Assembly: GCA_025454975.1 (NCBI GenBank)
Contig: JALONK010000007.1
Span: 1 to 64,000, forward strand
DNA from: Bacteroidia bacterium
GTDB taxonomy: Bacteria > Bacteroidota > Bacteroidia > UKL13-3
DNA: 64,000 bases
Reading direction: 5' to 3'
This document shows, piece by piece, positions 28,075 through 38,438 of this stretch. The stretch's first letter is position 1. Every line of letters begins with the position of its first letter. Below the pieces are notes generated by a model. That model saw only the letters and a list, made by a program, of their open reading frames with translations, ran no database searches and was not told the origin of the DNA. The translations under genes were made by a program, and so were the position numbers.

Positions 28075-31000
28075 TTATTTAACTATCAACAATTTATTCC
28101 TGAATGTATAGTGATTGTTGCTTATTTCAATAAAGTACAATCCGTTTTGAAAATTACTAAGTTTAACACAATGTTTGAGCGCTTCCTTAGTAATAATTTT
28201 TCCATTTGCTAACCTAAATGTAACAATCCAATCGTCCGATTCAGGAAGTCCTTCAAAACAAACTTGATCACTTGCAGGATTAGGTATGGCATCTATTATA
28301 CCAAAATCCGTTTCATCATCTATAAATATGATTTGGCTATATTTTGATGTTCCATCATATTCACTCATTCTCAGGCGATAATAACCTGCAAAACCTGCAT
28401 TTCTTTTAAATACATAGGTTTGATTAATGGTCTGATTCCTTGCAGCAAGGAATCCCACTTCGGTAAATCCATTCCCGTTTTCGGAAAACTCAATGTAGTA
28501 ACCAAAAAGATTTGATTCGTCTGCTGTTTTCCAAATTAATTCATGATCAGTTTTAGTTTGTTTACCTGTAAATGAAATCAACCTTACCGGCAATACTTGA
28601 TTAGAATCAAACAGTATTAGTTTAAATCGGTTTCCTTGGCTACCCGTTATACCTGTTGTGATTGTAAATTGGTAGATTGTATTGTTTAAAATGGAAATGG
28701 TTTGCTGTGTATATAAATCTATCAGAATAGCTTTGTTAAATAACCAGAAAGGTAATTCCTTAAACTGCAAGGTAAAGTTTCTAGTTTGCGCCGATGATAC
28801 ATAAATGGTTAGTGTATCAATTGTATGCAACACTTTAGTTTTATTATGTTGTACCAGATGTTGGTCGGTTGTTACAAATGCTACGTTAAAATCAGGATTT
28901 AACATTTTTAAAGCATCTTCTTTAAATTTATAGTTTGACCAATAAGTACTGTCGTGTGTAACTGTTGCCCTATCTGCATGAGTACTATCTAAACTCATGA
29001 TCACTGTTGCTGGTAACTTGGATGCTGTTTTAAAATAGGTTGTAGGATTACCACTTGATTTATCATTTTCTTCAAAAGTTACTGATTCGCCTGTGTTATT
29101 TACTTTCACGAAAAAACCTTGACCTATTCCTATCTCACCTGTATTTGATGATATATAAGCATTTGTTGCATCATCCCAAATGTAATAATAATCATCAACT
29201 CCTGATGTTTTATTTACATTGTTCCAAGTTATTTCACTTGGATATGGATTACCTATTAAATTCCACCCTTGATTTGCAATGGCGCCCGAGTTGTCAAAGT
29301 CAAGTGATACAGTAATATTGTTTTTGTTGATCTGATTAGCATAGGTAATAGCAAAACTCGTAGGCACAATTGCATTGTTGGTTAATGAAGTTGTTTGTGT
29401 TCTATCACCTCTAAAAAAAACAAACATACCTTTACCTGAGGCTAGTGAATTTGTTGTAGCACTTATATTTTTCCAACCCCGGCTTGAACTTTCTTCATAA
29501 ATTAAAACAGACGAACTGCTTCTTGCTGCATCAAATCCATTACTCGCTCCTCCTGGACCTGTAATAAAAATATCATCTATTAATTGGTTATATGTAAAAC
29601 CGGAAACCGGACTACTCATCATACGCCAACCTCTCTTTGTTATAGTACCTCCTTCCAGCCATCGTTGTACAGTAACAGTTCCTGTAATATCAGCAGTTGA
29701 CTGCACTTGGGCAATTCTTGCAGAAGAACTAAGGGAGGTTGATAACAATACTAAATTACCTCCACTTACTAATGTTCCTGAGGTAGGAGTTACAGTACCA
29801 CTTATTTGTAATTGATGGTCTAATGTTATGGTGCTGGAACTTCTATTAATTGTCAGGTTTTGTAACCTATTGCTTGTACCGGGCGTGCTTTGGTCGATAG
29901 GAAGATTGATGTTTAAAGCACTTCCACTAATAATTAAGTTACCACCATTACATCTAATCACTCCGGTTGTTCTCGAAACACCTCCATTTATGGTTAGGGT
30001 ATTACTACCGATGGTTAATATACCTGAACTCAAATTTAAAGTTCCATTAATTTCCATATTACCATCTAGGCTACTTCCTGTTGTAGGAATGGTAAAGTTA
30101 TTTAATGTGGATGGCATCACAAAGTTTGTAATACTACCTCCATTATATATCAATGAACCTGTGGTTGCCAAAGTGAGTTGGTTTGCCGCATTAAATGTTC
30201 CTGTTAAAGTGAGTGTTCCTGTTATTGTTCTTGAAGCGTGTAAGGTTACACCTCCTGATCCAATTGTTACATTTGTAGGTGATGAAGTTGCAGGCCACTC
30301 ATTATTTGTTGAAGTTTGTGTTGAACTCCCGTTATAACTCAATGTTGCCCCACTTCCGTAAGCTATGGTGCCGGCAATACTTCCGGCAGTTAATGTTAGT
30401 GTATTAGTTATCGTTAATGATTGGCTGGTAGTTACGCCAGCGGTATTATTTATGATTAAACTATTTATGTTACCGGAGCTAAATGTCGTGTTTGGAATAG
30501 TTTGAGCCGATGAACCATTAAAATTAATTACAGCCGATGCGTGTGAAGCATCAATTAAACCGCTGGTTCTGCTAATTGTGTTGTTTATAGTTAAAGTATT
30601 TGCATTAATAGTTATTGTTCCATTAGTTAATGTTAAACTATTGTTTACTGTAACGTTGCCGGCTAATGTTACTCCTCCACTACCATTTATTGTAAAGTTA
30701 TTTACATTGTTCCCAAATAAATTTGCCGGTGCAGTAATAGCCGAACTGTTTTGGAAAATTAATGTTGATGATGTACCATATTGAACATTTCCGCTAATGG
30801 AAAAAGTACCTGATGTAAAAGTTAATGTTCCATTAATGGTTAATGTAACTCCGGCATCTACTATCAATTCTCCACTTGTAATGGTTAGGTTATTTATAGT
30901 TTGATTGCTGCTTACCCTTAATCGTCCTCCTGTAATTGTTATATTATTTGTAGATGGAATAGTACCACCACCACTTCTGTTTAATCTAAATGTCCCTGCT

Positions 31001-32013
31001 GAAATTGTTGTTAGTCCGGTATAGGTATTATTGCCGGTTAACTGCACTTCTCCCAGCATAGCAGCATCGGTAAGTACAGGATTTGCCCCTGATATTACAC
31101 CTGAGAATATTGTTGTGCCTCCGCTGTTTAATGCACTTAAATATAAACCACCCGTGCTACTGTTTGCAATATTACCTGAAAAGGTATGTGTTCCTGAAGT
31201 ATTTAATCCACCAATAAATCTTGTGTTGCTATTTCCGTTGTTAATGTTTATGGTATTGCTACATGTGTTTCCTCCGCTCGCATGCGAAAGAAATAATTTT
31301 GTTACGTTACTTAATGAAGATCCGTTACCAATCCATAATGTGCTTCCTGATGCTATCGAACCACTGTTTTGAATCCACAGTTCCCCTTCATCAAGCTCAG
31401 TATTTCCTGTGTAAGTATTAGCAGCATTAAATCTGGCAATGCTATATTGCCTGATTACAAATTTCCCGCTACCGGATATTATTCCATTAAATATTACTGA
31501 CTTACTATTATCACCCCAAATTAATATATCAGTTCCCATATTATTAACCGTTCCGCCAAAGGTTAAATCACCATTGATGGGATTTAATTCTAAGGGATCT
31601 GTATTACCATCACCTTCTAAATTGAAGTTTATGGTGTGATTTCCTGAAGATAAATTTTCAATTTTTGGATCGGCACCACTAAAATCATACAGCCTAACCG
31701 TATTGCCACCAATTGTTCGATTGGATGTATTAAATGTGCCAAAAATAATCTGGTGTTGCGAATAAGTACCCGAAACATTATTCGTCATGCTTAGTTGATG
31801 ATTATTATTAAAACGTAGTATTCCGAAACCGGGTTCATTCCATAATCCTCCCGTCCAACGCGCCCCATTAGCACCGGTTCTCCAGTTTCCATCGGGTGCA
31901 GTATCAAACCAATCAAAAGTTGTTTGCGCTTTTGTAAATGTTGTTTGTAACATTAATAAAATAGATAATCCCATTGTTACTAATGCTTTCCAATACTTAA
32001 TAAAATTATGCAT
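28075..32013 (-). CDS. Large T9SS-secreted beta-helix (autotransporter-like repeat) protein
   Basis: This 1312-residue protein has a signal peptide (about 1-30), then about 700 residues of short repeats of the type GNNTYTGLTTISAGTFRLNR and NSLTLTNGTITINANTLTIN. These are rich in Thr, Asn, Ser and Gly and typical of autotransporter-associated beta-strand repeats forming a right-handed beta-helix. A Bacteroidota surface module follows (GWRMMSSPVSGFTYNQLIDD ... NQGWNLIGNPYPSEITWNNV). The C-terminus is a T9SS type A sorting domain (DAIPNPASDQVCF ... LSNFQNGLYFIEISNNHYTFRNKLLIVK). An adhesive or surface-layer role is likely; no enzyme motif was seen. Confidence 0.88.
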   Translation of the reverse strand: MHNFIKYWKALVTMGLSILLMLQTTFTKAQTTFDWFDTAPDGNWRTGANGARWTGGLWNEPGFGILRFNNNHQLSMTNNVSGTYSQHQIIFGTFNTSNRTIGGNTVRLYDFSGADPKIENLSSGNHTINFNLEGDGNTDPLELNPINGDLTFGGTVNNMGTDILIWGDNSKSVIFNGIISGSGKFVIRQYSIARFNAANTYTGNTELDEGELWIQNSGSIASGSTLWIGNGSSLSNVTKLFLSHASGGNTCSNTININNGNSNTRFIGGLNTSGTHTFSGNIANSSTGGLYLSALNSGGTTIFSGVISGANPVLTDAAMLGEVQLTGNNTYTGLTTISAGTFRLNRSGGGTIPSTNNITITGGRLRVSSNQTINNLTITSGELIVDAGVTLTINGTLTFTSGTFSISGNVQYGTSSTLIFQNSSAITAPANLFGNNVNNFTINGSGGVTLAGNVTVNNSLTLTNGTITINANTLTINNTISRTSGLIDASHASAVINFNGSSAQTIPNTTFSSGNINSLIINNTAGVTTSQSLTITNTLTLTAGSIAGTIAYGSGATLSYNGSSTQTSTNNEWPATSSPTNVTIGSGGVTLHASRTITGTLTLTGTFNAANQLTLATTGSLIYNGGSITNFVMPSTLNNFTIPTTGSSLDGNMEINGTLNLSSGILTIGSNTLTINGGVSRTTGVIRCNGGNLIISGSALNINLPIDQSTPGTSNRLQNLTINRSSSTITLDHQLQISGTVTPTSGTLVSGGNLVLLSTSLSSSARIAQVQSTADITGTVTVQRWLEGGTITKRGWRMMSSPVSGFTYNQLIDDIFITGPGGASNGFDAARSSSSVLIYEESSSRGWKNISATTNSLASGKGMFVFFRGDRTQTTSLTNNAIVPTSFAITYANQINKNNITVSLDFDNSGAIANQGWNLIGNPYPSEITWNNVNKTSGVDDYYYIWDDATNAYISSNTGEIGIGQGFFVKVNNTGESVTFEENDKSSGNPTTYFKTASKLPATVIMSLDSTHADRATVTHDSTYWSNYKFKEDALKMLNPDFNVAFVTTDQHLVQHNKTKVLHTIDTLTIYVSSAQTRNFTLQFKELPFWLFNKAILIDLYTQQTISILNNTIYQFTITTGITGSQGNRFKLILFDSNQVLPVRLISFTGKQTKTDHELIWKTADESNLFGYYIEFSENGNGFTEVGFLAARNQTINQTYVFKRNAGFAGYYRLRMSEYDGTSKYSQIIFIDDETDFGIIDAIPNPASDQVCFEGLPESDDWIVTFRLANGKIITKEALKHCVKLSNFQNGLYFIEISNNHYTFRNKLLIVK

Positions 32014-32225
32014 AGCGTTAACTAATTATTTTATTTATCAATTGAGTGCATCATACTTTTAAAGTCAGTATGGTTCTAACTTTTACTTGTATTGTTGCAA
32101 TAGTTTTACACCATAGTTTCTTTTGCCAAGGCTATAACTGATTTACTTTTATATCAACAGTTTTATGTTTTGATACTAATAATCAATTGGTAAAACATAG
32201 TTTATCATAATGCTATTATTATCCT

Positions 32226-32266
32226 TTACAATAGTTGTGATAGAAATGGATTCACAACTGTTGTAA
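32226..32266. repeat. Strong 15-bp inverted repeat downstream of the 702-residue CBM gene
   Basis: Arms TTACAATAGTTGTGA (32226-32240) and TCACAACTGTTGTAA (32252-32266) pair at 14 of 15 positions, with one mismatch that is a U-G wobble in plus-strand RNA, around an 11-nt loop. It lies about 40 bases past the stop codon of the minus-strand gene. No U-run follows, so it may be an mRNA-stabilising hairpin, a weak terminator or an operator for the beta-helix gene downstream. Confidence 0.6.
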
Positions 32267-32305
32267 TAGATTAGAGGTATCGGGCTCTTTTTGAATTCCT
32301 TTGTT

Positions 32306-34414
32306 TTATTTAATCAATTTGTATGTTGATATTGTTTGTCCGTTTTTAATAGTTAATATATATACACCGTTAGCGAGTTTATTTAAACTATTATCATTAA
32401 TAACAAATTCTTGATTATTTGCCTGTACTATTCCTGAAGTTATAATTACCCCACTTGTATTTGATATGCTCCAATTCAGCTCACCATTAACAGGATTCGA
32501 TAGTTTAACTTGAATTTTATCCTCAAACGGCATAGGAAATAATTCAATTTCTTTTAATGAGTTTTTTGCTAAGGTTACAACTGATGAAAATGAAGTTGTC
32601 CCATCAAAATCAATTTGTTTGATTCTATAATACGTAGTACCATACACTTGTTTATCAATATATTCATAAGATTTAACAGTTGCACTATTACCAACTCCAT
32701 TAATAAATCCAATAGCTTCAAACTGCTCACCATCTTTTGATTTTTCAATATAAAATCCTTTATTGTTTTTCTCATAAGCAGTTGACCATTTTATTATTGC
32801 TCCTTCTTTTACCGCATGAGCACTAACATTTAAGAAGCCAACCGGCACAGCGGTATTACATGTATTAAAAACTGCACCTAATAAAACAGGGGTAGTGTTA
32901 ATTCTGGTATAGGTTCTGTTAAAACCACCAATGCCATTACTCGATGTACATCCTCTTAGTGCAGGGTTAGGAAAAGTTTCTTGATTTGCTATAAGTGCAC
33001 TATCCCCATTCACAAATTTATATTCAAAAAATCCCGGGCAAACATTATTAACCACTGCTTGATAGTGATTTGGTGCGCCTACAATCGGGGTCATTCTTAC
33101 CGCTCCATCTATCCATGTTGGTGAAGCAAAATTGCCTATCACATAAACTCTTCCCAATGGATCAATAGTTTGTCCGGTTAAGTCTACCACAAATGTTACT
33201 GTTGATGGTGCAGGCCAAATTGCGCATGCCCCTGTTCCTCCAAAGCATGGTGTAGCCGGAACGGTATCTTTGGTAATGGTTATCTCTCTATTTCCGGAAG
33301 TAGTGGCAAAGGTTCCCTCCCAGGAAGGTTGTCCATTCCTGTGCGTACGAAATTTATATTGTAAAGCCGTTCCTGAATCAATAGCTACAACTAAATTATA
33401 TACCTGGGTGGTGCCAACTCTATTTAATTTTAATCCATTATTCCAGTTGGTTAAAATGGTTTGATTTCCGGCAACTGTTACTGAGTCAAATACTGCGCAA
33501 TTATTGGCAAGGTTTACCGAAAAGGTGATATTAAATTTAGGGGCTAATGAAACTGAATAATTATTACCAGTATTATCATTTACTTGAAGTGCACATAAAC
33601 TTCTGTCTGTTTCACTTAATTGATTTAAGGTTGTAAGAGCAAGAGTTGAGCTGAATACATAATATCTAATAGTTGTTCCACTTGGTTGCGTTGGAATGGT
33701 AGCTTGCCAACTAGTATTTGTTGGAGAATTGGTTGCAGTTGCTTCAACAATAAATGAACTTCCGGTAGATGCAAAATTATTACCAAGTGTATATCTTACA
33801 AATATACGTTCGCCAGCCGACGGGGCAGCAGTGGTAATAATATTTACCGTTATGCTGTTATTGCTTTGAATATTATTTGAGATAGAAGTTAATCCAACCG
33901 GATTATTTGTGGTGTAACCCACATAATAACGCGCATTCACATTCGTGTAACCACAATCATTAAATACAAATGTATATCGTCCTGCAACACTCATGTTTAA
34001 TCCCATATCATTTCCGGTATTGTATGCACCTGCAACATTAATGGAATCAACCCTACCTTGAGCTACGTTTGTAAAAACCCATTTGTTTTGAAATCGGTTG
34101 GTTGGTGGTCCTGAAATAAATAAAAACCCATTTCCACCACCACCGGCCATATTAACATTTACAAAGTCGCCGCCACTAGGTTGTGCATTATAGGTTTTAA
34201 CCCATTGTCCGCGTCCATCGGTTGGATTCCCTGTAGTTGTTGTTATACGTCGGTACACAGAATTGGTAGCACTGGTTGTAATATAACCATTCATGCTGCC
34301 TGTTATTTGCACGGGTTCTCCTGAAAAAATATTTTGTGCTAAAGCAAATTGTGGGCAAATCCCGCAACAGGTTAGCATAATAAATAAGCATAAATGTAAT
34401 TGTTTTCTTCTCAT
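32306..34414 (-). CDS. T9SS-secreted protein with one CBM20-like starch-binding unit
   Basis: This 702-residue protein has a signal peptide (to about residue 26), an N-terminal module (QNIFSGEPVQITGSMNGY...) shared with the next gene upstream, and a two-part unit from about residue 290. The first part looks like CBM20: TNWNNGLKL, LQYKF, then WEGTFATTSGNRE. It keeps W, K, W and the N-R-E motif at the positions used for starch binding in fungal glucoamylase. The second part (STVTFVVDLTGQTIDPLGRVYVIGNFASPTW ... YKFVNGDS) is a related sandwich. A T9SS sorting domain closes the protein. It is the third gene of the amylase unit. Glucan binding is inferred. Confidence 0.8.
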   Translation of the reverse strand: MRRKQLHLCLFIMLTCCGICPQFALAQNIFSGEPVQITGSMNGYITTSATNSVYRRITTTTGNPTDGRGQWVKTYNAQPSGGDFVNVNMAGGGGNGFLFISGPPTNRFQNKWVFTNVAQGRVDSINVAGAYNTGNDMGLNMSVAGRYTFVFNDCGYTNVNARYYVGYTTNNPVGLTSISNNIQSNNSITVNIITTAAPSAGERIFVRYTLGNNFASTGSSFIVEATATNSPTNTSWQATIPTQPSGTTIRYYVFSSTLALTTLNQLSETDRSLCALQVNDNTGNNYSVSLAPKFNITFSVNLANNCAVFDSVTVAGNQTILTNWNNGLKLNRVGTTQVYNLVVAIDSGTALQYKFRTHRNGQPSWEGTFATTSGNREITITKDTVPATPCFGGTGACAIWPAPSTVTFVVDLTGQTIDPLGRVYVIGNFASPTWIDGAVRMTPIVGAPNHYQAVVNNVCPGFFEYKFVNGDSALIANQETFPNPALRGCTSSNGIGGFNRTYTRINTTPVLLGAVFNTCNTAVPVGFLNVSAHAVKEGAIIKWSTAYEKNNKGFYIEKSKDGEQFEAIGFINGVGNSATVKSYEYIDKQVYGTTYYRIKQIDFDGTTSFSSVVTLAKNSLKEIELFPMPFEDKIQVKLSNPVNGELNWSISNTSGVIITSGIVQANNQEFVINDNSLNKLANGVYILTIKNGQTISTYKLIK

Positions 34415-34437
34415 CGTGATATCTCCTTTATGTTTAA

Positions 34438-37400
34438 TTATGGTTTAATTATTTTTTTTGTTAGCGTTCCTTGATCATTTATTATCATTAATAAATATAT
34501 TCCTGATGGCAACTGTTCAGTATTCATGTTCAGTTGACTTTTGGCTTCAAAAGTTTGAAGTAGTTTTCCATTTATCTCCCTTAATTGGATGGTACAATGT
34601 TCAGGTAATCCTTCAATTTGTACCGATTGATTAAATGGATTAGGGAATATTGACAAATTATTCATCCATGATTCCTTGATACCTGTAGCACTTAAATTTA
34701 CCTGAATGGATATTGTATCAGCACAGGCAACAATTGGTGATACGGATACTGAGCCTGCTGTTCCACTATCCCAAATAACCTTAATTATTGGTGAGTTATT
34801 ATTTGATACTATTCTACCGTTATTGCTGATAAACCAGTTATAGTTAAACGAGAGTTGATTAACCACTTGGTAGGTAACAGTGTCTCCAATATTAGCATTT
34901 AATGATCCCGAAATACTTCCGGCACTTACCGGTGCGCATACATCAACAGTAATGGTTGAAGTAGTGCTACAGGTATCATTCATACGAACACTTACTTGTT
35001 GGTTTCCGGCAACATCCCATCTAACAACAATTGCTGTTGTTCCATCACCTGATATAATTGTTCCACCGTTAACTTGCCAAATTGGAGTAAATCCACTAAC
35101 CGCTGCAATGTTGTATGATGTTAATGCATTAACCTTTGAGGTTCGATTTCCATTAATTGGTCCAACGCTTATCCTACTTCTCCTGGTGATTTCTACACTT
35201 GTACTGATTATTGTTCCTCCTGCCGAAACCAATCTGATTCGATAATTACCCGGAGTTATGGTATTTGGTATAGTTAAATTGGTTTGACCGGTTTGATTAA
35301 AGAGTTGCACATTTCCTATATTTTGTGGTTGATTAAAACTCCCATTCACATCTGATAGTTGAGCAATAAATGTAGTATCTGTATAATTAGCTAATCGTAA
35401 TGAATATTGCACTGTAGTAATTCCATTACCGCAGATGAGTGATGGAATAGGATTAGAGATAGTTATTTCTTCAGCTTTACTACAACGATTGAATTGAAAT
35501 TCAACTGCGAATGGATTACTGTTGCTTCTGATCAAAATCCTGTTAAAGCCACCAACACCATTGCTCACAACACATGAGCGTTGTGAAGGATTATTAAAGG
35601 ATTCAATGTTTGATGAAATAGAACTATCTCCATTTACAAATTTGTATTGAATTGTATCAGCACAAACAAGTCTGGATATTTCAAATAAACCGGGTTTGTT
35701 ATTTACAGGTTGCATCCTCAAGGCTCCTGCTTGCCATTGTGGTTGAGTAAAATTACCTATTAAATAAACCCTGTTTTGAGCATCAATAGTTTCTCCGCTT
35801 AAATCAACTTTAAAGGTGATCATTGAAGGCGGATTATTTATCACGCAATTACTATTTTCATTAAAACAAACCATCACAGGAGATGAATCAGCATTAACTA
35901 TCCATTCTCTATTTCTACTGAATGTATTTCTGTCATTTTCCCAAGTAGCTATCCCATTACGATGTGTTCTAAATTTGTATTGAATTGAAATTCCTGAATC
36001 TAATAATAAGGTATCTGCATATTCATTGGTTCCAGCAACCGGTTTTAATTTAATGCCTAATGTCCAATTGCCAAGTGCTAATTGATTACCTGCAATTGTA
36101 ACTGAATCAGGTAAATTACACTGTTGTTTAGCTAGATTAACCTTAAACACCACAGGTAATTTTGTAATTATTGGTAATGGTGCACAACTGTCAAAAGCAT
36201 AAGTTAATGTTCTCGGTAAACTATCTGTTCTTATCCAAATTCGATTCCATATCCCTCCAATTTGTACCGCACAACTGCGTTGACTTGCTGATGGGAACGA
36301 CTCTGCTCTTGCAGCAATGCTACTATCACCATTAATAAATTTAAATAAAATGGTGTCTTTACAAACTTGTAATGTTGTTTCATACACACCTAATAATCCG
36401 GGAACAGGTTGAAGTCGAACCGCACCACCTTGCCAGGTTGGTGAGGTGAAATTTCCCATTACATAAATTCTTCCTTGTGCATCAGGTGTTCCCCTACTTA
36501 AATCAACCCTAAAGGTTATGGATGAAGGGGCGGGTAGGGGAGCACAATCATTAATTTGATTGAAGCAAACTGTGTTTAAAATTGAATCATTATCAACAAC
36601 CAAGATTCTATTCCCGCCGGTTGTATTGAAGTTTGATTCCCAAGTAGCCATGCCATTCAAAAACCACCTGAATTTATATTGTACTGTTTTTCCTGAATCG
36701 AAACTTATGGTGTCACTGTAAATGTTGGTTGTTCCTATTCTTTTCAGTCTAAGTCCGGTTGACCAATTTCCTATTGCGATATCATTTCCAACAACTAAAA
36801 CTGAATCAAATGGCGTGCATTGAAAAGCTTGCATATTTACATTAAAGCGTATTTGTTTTTTAATAATAATTGGTGCAACAATGCAACTATCAAACATAAA
36901 TTCTAATGTTTGAGGTTGTGTATTGTTCCTCACAAAAACGCGGTTAAATCCGCCTGTTCCATTGTTAACTGTGCAGTTTCGTTGTGAAGCAATCGGGAAA
37001 GTTTCGGCCCTTGCTGCGATACTGCTGTCGCCATTTATAAATTTATATTGAAAGCTATCCGAACATACTTGAACAGTTGTTTCATATAATCCGGGTCGGC
37101 CCGCTGTTGGGCTTAAGCGAATGGCCCCTGCTTGCCAATTTGGAGTAGTGAAATTTCCCATAACGTAAATGCGTCCTTGTGGATCAGGAATATTCCTACT
37201 TAAGTCAACCCTAAACGTAATTGAAGATGGGGCAGGAAATATTGGACAAAGTTGTAATGAACTGAAGCAAAAGTTTGGTAATATACTATCCTTAAACGGA
37301 CGATATTCTCTATTCGTACTTGTTGTACTAAAATTGTTTTCCCAAGTGAAATTTCCGTTTTTGTAATATCGAAATTTATATTGAACCAAGGCACCTGAAT

Positions 37401-38418
37401 CCAACATAAACGTATCGCGATAAATAGTACCTGTTGATTTTAACCTTATAGGTATCGACCAACTTCCCAATGCAAATTGATTTCCGATTATGGTAACTGA
37501 ATCAAACGACACGCATGTAAAACCTGCCATATCCACCCCAATTACTGTGGAATATTTAGGAACGAAACTGAACCTGTAATTGATACCTGCATTATCAAGT
37601 ACCCGCAATGCACAAATTGTTTTTCCCGATTCACTTAAAGCATTAAGTTGAGTTACACTCATGGTTGAAGTGAATGCATAATACGTAACCGCAGTACCTG
37701 CAGGTTGAGCAGGAATAATAGCTTCCCAAATGGTATCGGCCGGACTATTTAATGAGTTGCAAGCAACCACTACACTATTAGTTCCTGCGGCAAATGATGT
37801 GTTTGTCGTATATCGAATATAAACTTTTTCTGTAGGTGAAGGTTTTGTGTTTGTGTTAAAGGTAATTGACAGCGAATTATTCGCATTTAGTTGCGATGAC
37901 AGTCCGCTCAATTGTACGGGTTCGGCAGCCGTATAACCTACATAAAATTGCGCATTGGTTGCCGTATAACCGCAATCATTAAATACAAATGTATATTGTC
38001 CGGGATTACTTAAATTTAATCCCATATCATTACCTGAATTGTAAGCCGATATTGCATTGATTGAATCAAGTCGTCCTTGACCGATTCCACTAAATACCCA
38101 TTTGTTTTGAAACCTATTGGAAGCGGGTCCTGAAATAAATAAGAAACCATTGTTGGATCCGCCTGTCATATTTTGGTTTACAAAATTACCTCCCGAGGCT
38201 TGTACACTAAACGTTCTAAACCATTGGCCTCTTCCATCGGTTGGATTACCAGAGTTAACGGATACCCTTCTATAAACCGTATTAAACGTAGCAGAGGTAT
38301 TATAGTTATTCATTGAACCAACCACTTGAACAGGTTCTCCTGAGAATATATTTTGTGAATTACCGATAATTGGTAACAAGACAAGCAACAGTGCAGCAAA
38401 GCGTAAATAATGTTTCAT
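34438..38418 (-). CDS. Giant T9SS-secreted protein with three tandem CBM20-like units
   Basis: This 1326-residue paralogue of the next gene has a signal peptide (to about residue 21), the shared N-terminal module (22-285), then three tandem units of about 230 residues (approximately 289-515, 520-745, 752-980). Each unit starts with a CBM20-like domain (LGSW/IGNW/LGNW, YKF, WEN or WES, then NREY, NRIL or NREW) and ends with the ITFRVDLSR..D.QGRIYVMGNFT.P.WQ.GA.RL sandwich with YKFINGDSS. Two further immunoglobulin-like or PKD-like regions precede the T9SS sorting domain (IFPNPFNQSVQIEG ... LTKKIIKP). It follows the amylase gene by 20 bases. A multivalent starch or glycogen binder is the simplest reading. 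Confidence 0.82.
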   Translation of the reverse strand: MKHYLRFAALLLVLLPIIGNSQNIFSGEPVQVVGSMNNYNTSATFNTVYRRVSVNSGNPTDGRGQWFRTFSVQASGGNFVNQNMTGGSNNGFLFISGPASNRFQNKWVFSGIGQGRLDSINAISAYNSGNDMGLNLSNPGQYTFVFNDCGYTATNAQFYVGYTAAEPVQLSGLSSQLNANNSLSITFNTNTKPSPTEKVYIRYTTNTSFAAGTNSVVVACNSLNSPADTIWEAIIPAQPAGTAVTYYAFTSTMSVTQLNALSESGKTICALRVLDNAGINYRFSFVPKYSTVIGVDMAGFTCVSFDSVTIIGNQFALGSWSIPIRLKSTGTIYRDTFMLDSGALVQYKFRYYKNGNFTWENNFSTTSTNREYRPFKDSILPNFCFSSLQLCPIFPAPSSITFRVDLSRNIPDPQGRIYVMGNFTTPNWQAGAIRLSPTAGRPGLYETTVQVCSDSFQYKFINGDSSIAARAETFPIASQRNCTVNNGTGGFNRVFVRNNTQPQTLEFMFDSCIVAPIIIKKQIRFNVNMQAFQCTPFDSVLVVGNDIAIGNWSTGLRLKRIGTTNIYSDTISFDSGKTVQYKFRWFLNGMATWESNFNTTGGNRILVVDNDSILNTVCFNQINDCAPLPAPSSITFRVDLSRGTPDAQGRIYVMGNFTSPTWQGGAVRLQPVPGLLGVYETTLQVCKDTILFKFINGDSSIAARAESFPSASQRSCAVQIGGIWNRIWIRTDSLPRTLTYAFDSCAPLPIITKLPVVFKVNLAKQQCNLPDSVTIAGNQLALGNWTLGIKLKPVAGTNEYADTLLLDSGISIQYKFRTHRNGIATWENDRNTFSRNREWIVNADSSPVMVCFNENSNCVINNPPSMITFKVDLSGETIDAQNRVYLIGNFTQPQWQAGALRMQPVNNKPGLFEISRLVCADTIQYKFVNGDSSISSNIESFNNPSQRSCVVSNGVGGFNRILIRSNSNPFAVEFQFNRCSKAEEITISNPIPSLICGNGITTVQYSLRLANYTDTTFIAQLSDVNGSFNQPQNIGNVQLFNQTGQTNLTIPNTITPGNYRIRLVSAGGTIISTSVEITRRSRISVGPINGNRTSKVNALTSYNIAAVSGFTPIWQVNGGTIISGDGTTAIVVRWDVAGNQQVSVRMNDTCSTTSTITVDVCAPVSAGSISGSLNANIGDTVTYQVVNQLSFNYNWFISNNGRIVSNNNSPIIKVIWDSGTAGSVSVSPIVACADTISIQVNLSATGIKESWMNNLSIFPNPFNQSVQIEGLPEHCTIQLREINGKLLQTFEAKSQLNMNTEQLPSGIYLLMIINDQGTLTKKIIKP

Positions 38419-38438
38419 CGTTATAAGCTTAGGATTAT

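Noticed and set aside
29055-31639. Several plus-strand frames of 66-169 codons opposite the beta-helix gene.
   Set aside because: Repetitive Thr/Asn/Gly codons on the coding strand create long hydrophobic shadow frames; none has a start context or a family signature.
32306-38418. The two similar genes as one gene split by a frameshift.
   Set aside because: Each has its own signal peptide and its own complete T9SS tail, with a 23-base gap between them; they are tandem paralogues.
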